Below are positions 4,587 to 7,683 of a stretch of 7,683 nucleotides of DNA, piece after piece (position 1 is the first letter of the stretch; each line of letters begins with the position of its first letter). This DNA is from RGIG3009 sp045603285 (lineage in GTDB: Bacteria > Bacillota > Clostridia > Oscillospirales > Acutalibacteraceae), in contig JAZULW010000117.1 in NCBI GenBank assembly GCA_045603285.1, positions 1 to 7,683 of the forward strand. Direction: 5' to 3'. The position numbers and the translations under genes are program-made. The notes beneath the pieces are model-generated. The model worked only from the letters and a program-made list of their open reading frames with translations. It was not told the origin of the DNA and searched no databases.

Positions 4587-7568
4587 ATGCTTCAACTGAA
4601 AAACATAAAAAAGGATTATCCTGCCGGGAGCGGCGTGGTTCACGCGCTAAAGGGTATCGACTTGCAATTCCGCAAAAACGAGTTTGTTTCCATTCTCGGC
4701 CCATCAGGTTGCGGCAAAACCACGATGCTCAACATCATCGGCGGGTTGGATGCCTATACCGAAGGGGACCTTATCATCAACGGCCGTTCCACCAAAGATT
4801 TTAAAGACCGCGACTGGGACTCCTATCGCAATCATTCGGTGGGGTTTGTGTTTCAAAGTTACAACCTTATCCCCCACCAAAGCGTATTGCAAAACGTGGA
4901 ACTCGCTTTGACGCTTTCGGGCGTATCCAAGGGTGAGCGCCGCCGCCGCGCCAAGGATGCCTTGGAACAGGTCGGGCTTGGCGACCAATTGAAGAAAAAA
5001 CCGGGTGAAATGTCGGGCGGGCAAATGCAACGTGTTGCCATTGACCGCGCGCTCGTTAACAACCCCGATATCCTTTTGGCGGACGAACCAACCGGCGCAC
5101 TGGACACGGAAACCAGCGTACAGGTAATGGAAATCCTCAAAGAAGTGGCCAAAGAACGATTGGTTGTGATGGTGACACACAACCCCGATCTGGCCGAAAC
5201 CTATTCCACGCGCATCATCCGTATGTTAGACGGTGTGATTACCGACGATTCCGCGCCGTTTAGCGAGGAAGTTCTCCCCCCCGCCGACGACAAAAAGAAA
5301 CGAGAGCGCAAACCGTCCATGTCGTTTGGCACGGCATTCACCTTATCGCTGAAAAACTTGTTTACCAAAAAAGGGCGCACCGCCCTCACTTCGTTTGCGG
5401 GTAGCATCGGCATCATCGGCATTGCGTTGATTTTGTCGGTATCGCAGGGAATGACGCGGTATATTGACGTATTGCAAGAGGATACGCTTTCGTCCTATCC
5501 GTTGACTTTGGAGTCGCAACATATGGATGCCGGCACGTTATTGCAAACGTTTATGGGTACGGCACAGTCCGCACAAGAGCACGAAAACGATGCCGTCTAC
5601 CAAAAATCGGTGGTGTATGAACTGATCAATGCGCTCAACGAGTTGGAGGCCGATGAAAACGATTTGAAATCGTTTAAAGCGTTTTTGGAAGCGAAAATGG
5701 CGGATACCGAAGGCAACGCGGCGTTTAACGAGGCGCTCAACGGGGTGTCTTACTCGTATAACCTTGATTTGTTGGTATACACCAAAAACATAGACGGCAA
5801 GATCGTGCGTTCCGACAGCGAGGAACTGTTGCAAAACCTCATTGCGGAATATATGGGTATGAATATGTCCAACATGGAAAATGCCGCCTCGTCCTCGCCG
5901 ATGTCCATGTTTATGCCCACTGCGATGAATATGGGGCTGTGGCAAGAAATGTTGTCTGCCAAAGATGGCGCCCTTATCAATCCCTTACTTGAAAAACAGT
6001 ACGACGTCATACACGGCCGTTGGCCTACCGCTTACAACGAAGTGGTGTTGGTGGTAGACGAAAACAACGAACTGGACGATATGACACTCTATGCGTTAGG
6101 CCTCAAATCCGAGGAAGAGATTGACGCCATTATGAATGCCGCGCTGAACAAAACACCGCTGGACGTAACGGCAAAAAAATGGACATATGACGAAGTATGC
6201 GGCCGCACGTTCCGTGTGATCCTCAACGCGGACTGCTATTCTTACGACGAAAAAAGCGGTCTTTACACCGACTTGCGTGAAAACGAAACGGGACTGAAAT
6301 ACCTGTACGACAACGGTTTGGATTTGAAAGTGGTGGGGATTCTGCGCCCAAATGAAGAAGCGGTTTCCGCTATGCTTTCGGGTTCCATCGGTTACACCAA
6401 GGCACTTACCGAATACGTCATTAAGCAAGCCGACGGTTCCGCCGCCATTCAGGCACAACTGGACGACCCGCACACCGATATCTTCACGGGACTTCCTTTC
6501 AAAGAAGCCAGCGGTGAGTTGACCGATGAACAAAAAGAAACCGAATTCCGCGCGTATATCAAGGGGTTATCTCTCAAAGAAAAAGCGGCCGCTTACGTAA
6601 AAATTATGAGCATCCCCTCCAAGCAACAGTTGGATGAAAGCGTAAAGCAAGCGTTGAAAGGCGTTACGCGCGCCGATATGGAAAACACTCTTTCCCAAAT
6701 GCTCACCCAACAGATGAGCGTAAATGAAAAAGATTTGGAAACCTATCTTTCGTCGATGAGTGACGACGATATGACCGACATGTTCACCCAGTTGCTTGAA
6801 AAACAGATCAAGGCACAATATGCCGCCGGTGTGCAAGCGCAAATGGCGGCTATGACCGACGAGCAGTTGGCGGGTGCGCTTTCGATGGCCTTGCCACACT
6901 ACACCGCCGCCCAATGCGCTGTGTATTATGACGAACTGCTTACCTTCTCCGAGTCGTCTTATGAAGAAAACTTACACACACTCGGGTATCTCGACTTGGA
7001 TACTCCCGCCTCCATCAACTTGTATGCCACCACCTTTGAAGGCAAAGACGTCCTTGAAGAGGTCATCGCCGAATACAACAACACGGTGGATGAGCTCTCC
7101 CGTATTACCTATACGGATTACATTGGACTGATGATGTCCTCCATCACCACCATCATCAACGCGATCACCTACGTGCTCATCGCGTTTGTGGCCATTTCGC
7201 TGGTGGTATCGTCCATTATGATCGGTGTCATCACCCTCATTTCGGTGCAAGAACGCACCAAAGAAATCGGCATCTTACGCGCCATCGGCGCCTCCAAGCG
7301 CAACGTATCGAGTATGTTTAATGCCGAAACGGTCATCATTGGTTTCACGTCGGGTTTGCTCGGTGTGGGCATTACCTATCTGCTTTGTATCCCCATCAAC
7401 TTTATTCTTTACACGCTGACGGATATTGCTAACCTGCGTGCGTATTTGCCCGTTGAAGCGGCGATATTGCTTGTCGCCATCAGCGTGGGGCTCACCCTCA
7501 TTTCGGGTATCATCCCCTCCCGCAGCGCCGCGAAAAAAGACCCCGTTGTGGCACTGAGAACGGAATAA
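4587..7568 (+). CDS. MacB-like ABC transporter, fused ATPase-permease with large extracytoplasmic domain
   Basis: This 993-residue protein joins an ATPase and a type VII (MacB/FtsX) permease. The ATPase (about 1-225) has Walker A GPSGCGKT (38-45), Q-loop Gln90, signature MSGGQ (142-146), Walker B ending DE at 166-167, a D-loop ALD (171-173) and switch His198. A basic linker (235-245) leads to helix 1 (about 266-287). A roughly 560-residue outside domain (about 290-850) follows. Helix 2 (857-885), the cytoplasmic ERTKEIGILRAIGAS coupling segment (889-903), helix 3 (912-941) and helix 4 (956-978) end with the family motif PSRSAAKKDPVVALR. MacB proteins are about 650 residues, so the outside domain is much enlarged; it contains a Met-rich stretch (423-455) and a long helical region (about 640-800). 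The ATG at 4587 is set by AAAAGGGG (4572-4579); an earlier in-frame start at 4542 would precede the predicted transcript. It probably works as a homodimer. The substrate is unknown, and no partner gene is in view. Confidence 0.93.
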   Translation: MLQLKNIKKDYPAGSGVVHALKGIDLQFRKNEFVSILGPSGCGKTTMLNIIGGLDAYTEGDLIINGRSTKDFKDRDWDSYRNHSVGFVFQSYNLIPHQSVLQNVELALTLSGVSKGERRRRAKDALEQVGLGDQLKKKPGEMSGGQMQRVAIDRALVNNPDILLADEPTGALDTETSVQVMEILKEVAKERLVVMVTHNPDLAETYSTRIIRMLDGVITDDSAPFSEEVLPPADDKKKRERKPSMSFGTAFTLSLKNLFTKKGRTALTSFAGSIGIIGIALILSVSQGMTRYIDVLQEDTLSSYPLTLESQHMDAGTLLQTFMGTAQSAQEHENDAVYQKSVVYELINALNELEADENDLKSFKAFLEAKMADTEGNAAFNEALNGVSYSYNLDLLVYTKNIDGKIVRSDSEELLQNLIAEYMGMNMSNMENAASSSPMSMFMPTAMNMGLWQEMLSAKDGALINPLLEKQYDVIHGRWPTAYNEVVLVVDENNELDDMTLYALGLKSEEEIDAIMNAALNKTPLDVTAKKWTYDEVCGRTFRVILNADCYSYDEKSGLYTDLRENETGLKYLYDNGLDLKVVGILRPNEEAVSAMLSGSIGYTKALTEYVIKQADGSAAIQAQLDDPHTDIFTGLPFKEASGELTDEQKETEFRAYIKGLSLKEKAAAYVKIMSIPSKQQLDESVKQALKGVTRADMENTLSQMLTQQMSVNEKDLETYLSSMSDDDMTDMFTQLLEKQIKAQYAAGVQAQMAAMTDEQLAGALSMALPHYTAAQCAVYYDELLTFSESSYEENLHTLGYLDLDTPASINLYATTFEGKDVLEEVIAEYNNTVDELSRITYTDYIGLMMSSITTIINAITYVLIAFVAISLVVSSIMIGVITLISVQERTKEIGILRAIGASKRNVSSMFNAETVIIGFTSGLLGVGITYLLCIPINFILYTLTDIANLRAYLPVEAAILLVAISVGLTLISGIIPSRSAAKKDPVVALRTE

Positions 7569-7590
7569 CGATATCCATATATACATGCAT

Positions 7591-7622
7591 GCACCTGCCC
7601 ATCGACAGGTGCTTGTTTGTTA
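7591..7622 (+). terminator. probable intrinsic terminator of the ABC transporter gene
   Basis: A 7-bp stem GCACCTG/CAGGTGC (7591-7597 with 7606-7612), with an 8-base loop, lies 22 bases past the stop. It is followed by TTGTTTGTTATT. The T run is broken, so efficiency is uncertain. The minus strand has no T run after the stem. Confidence 0.7.
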
Positions 7623-7683
7623 TTAATGCACAGTTGTCATGCGAATTTGATGTCTGCTATCTGCGCTTAACGGTAAACGGAGC
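7623..7683. other. unassigned tail at right edge
   Basis: These last 61 bases hold no recognisable gene. On the minus strand two frames entering from the right edge end inside it, at a TAG (7657-7659) and a TAA (7623-7625). A convergent gene could therefore end here, but the tails are too short to identify, and no terminator serves that strand. Confidence 0.3.

Noticed and set aside
4704..5180. Minus-strand open frame of about 158 codons opposite the ABC ATPase domain
   Set aside because: Complement of conserved ATPase motifs; no ribosome site or promoter, and the ATPase frame is unquestionable.
1..7683. CRISPR arrays, insertion sequences, prophage or toxin-antitoxin genes
   Set aside because: No regularly spaced repeats, transposase motifs, terminal inverted repeats or small paired genes were seen; all major space is filled by identified genes.

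Overview
The window looks like the chromosome of a Bacillota (Clostridia-type) bacterium of medium G+C, roughly 50% by eye. The clues are strong purine-rich Shine-Dalgarno sites, textbook sigma-A promoters, GTG starts set by well-placed ribosome binding sites, stem-plus-T-run terminators, a tRNA with an encoded CCA, and a fused MacB-like ABC transporter of a kind common in gut Clostridia. No phage, insertion sequence, CRISPR array or toxin-antitoxin pair is visible. Taxonomy below this level is not supported by what can be read.

Layout. (1) 1-411, minus: the first 137 codons of uvrB, running off the left edge, with its own promoter at 459-487. (2) 522-2722, minus: a two-gene operon. A 506-residue DUF1538 membrane protein comes first and a 227-residue tandem PII-like protein second. 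They share a 4-base GTGA stop/start overlap, are driven by a perfect-consensus promoter (2766-2795), and end at a strong hairpin (486-515). (3) 2885-4243, plus: a MATE-family efflux protein divergent from that operon, with its own promoter, a terminator, and a 14-base palindrome between the two promoters. (4) 4359-4443, minus: a stand-alone tRNA-Leu(GAG) with a perfect-consensus promoter and its own hairpin terminator. (5) 4587-7568, plus: a 993-residue ABC transporter with ATPase and MacB/FtsX-type permease in one chain and a very large extracytoplasmic domain, followed by a terminator. (6) 7613-7683: a short tail with no identifiable gene.

How the parts fit. The DUF1538/PII pair is the most interesting unit. 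A probable cation/proton antiporter-type membrane protein made of two fused repeats is translationally coupled to a degenerate double-domain PII-like protein, which suggests a transporter gated by a small-molecule-sensing subunit. DUF1538 proteins from Halomonas (UmpAB) have been reported as a two-component Na+(Li+,K+)/H+ antiporter; I cite this from memory. The MATE gene may be co-regulated with it, because the two promoters face away from each other across a palindrome. The MATE protein and the ABC transporter are both export-type systems with unknown substrates. uvrB and the tRNA are housekeeping genes.
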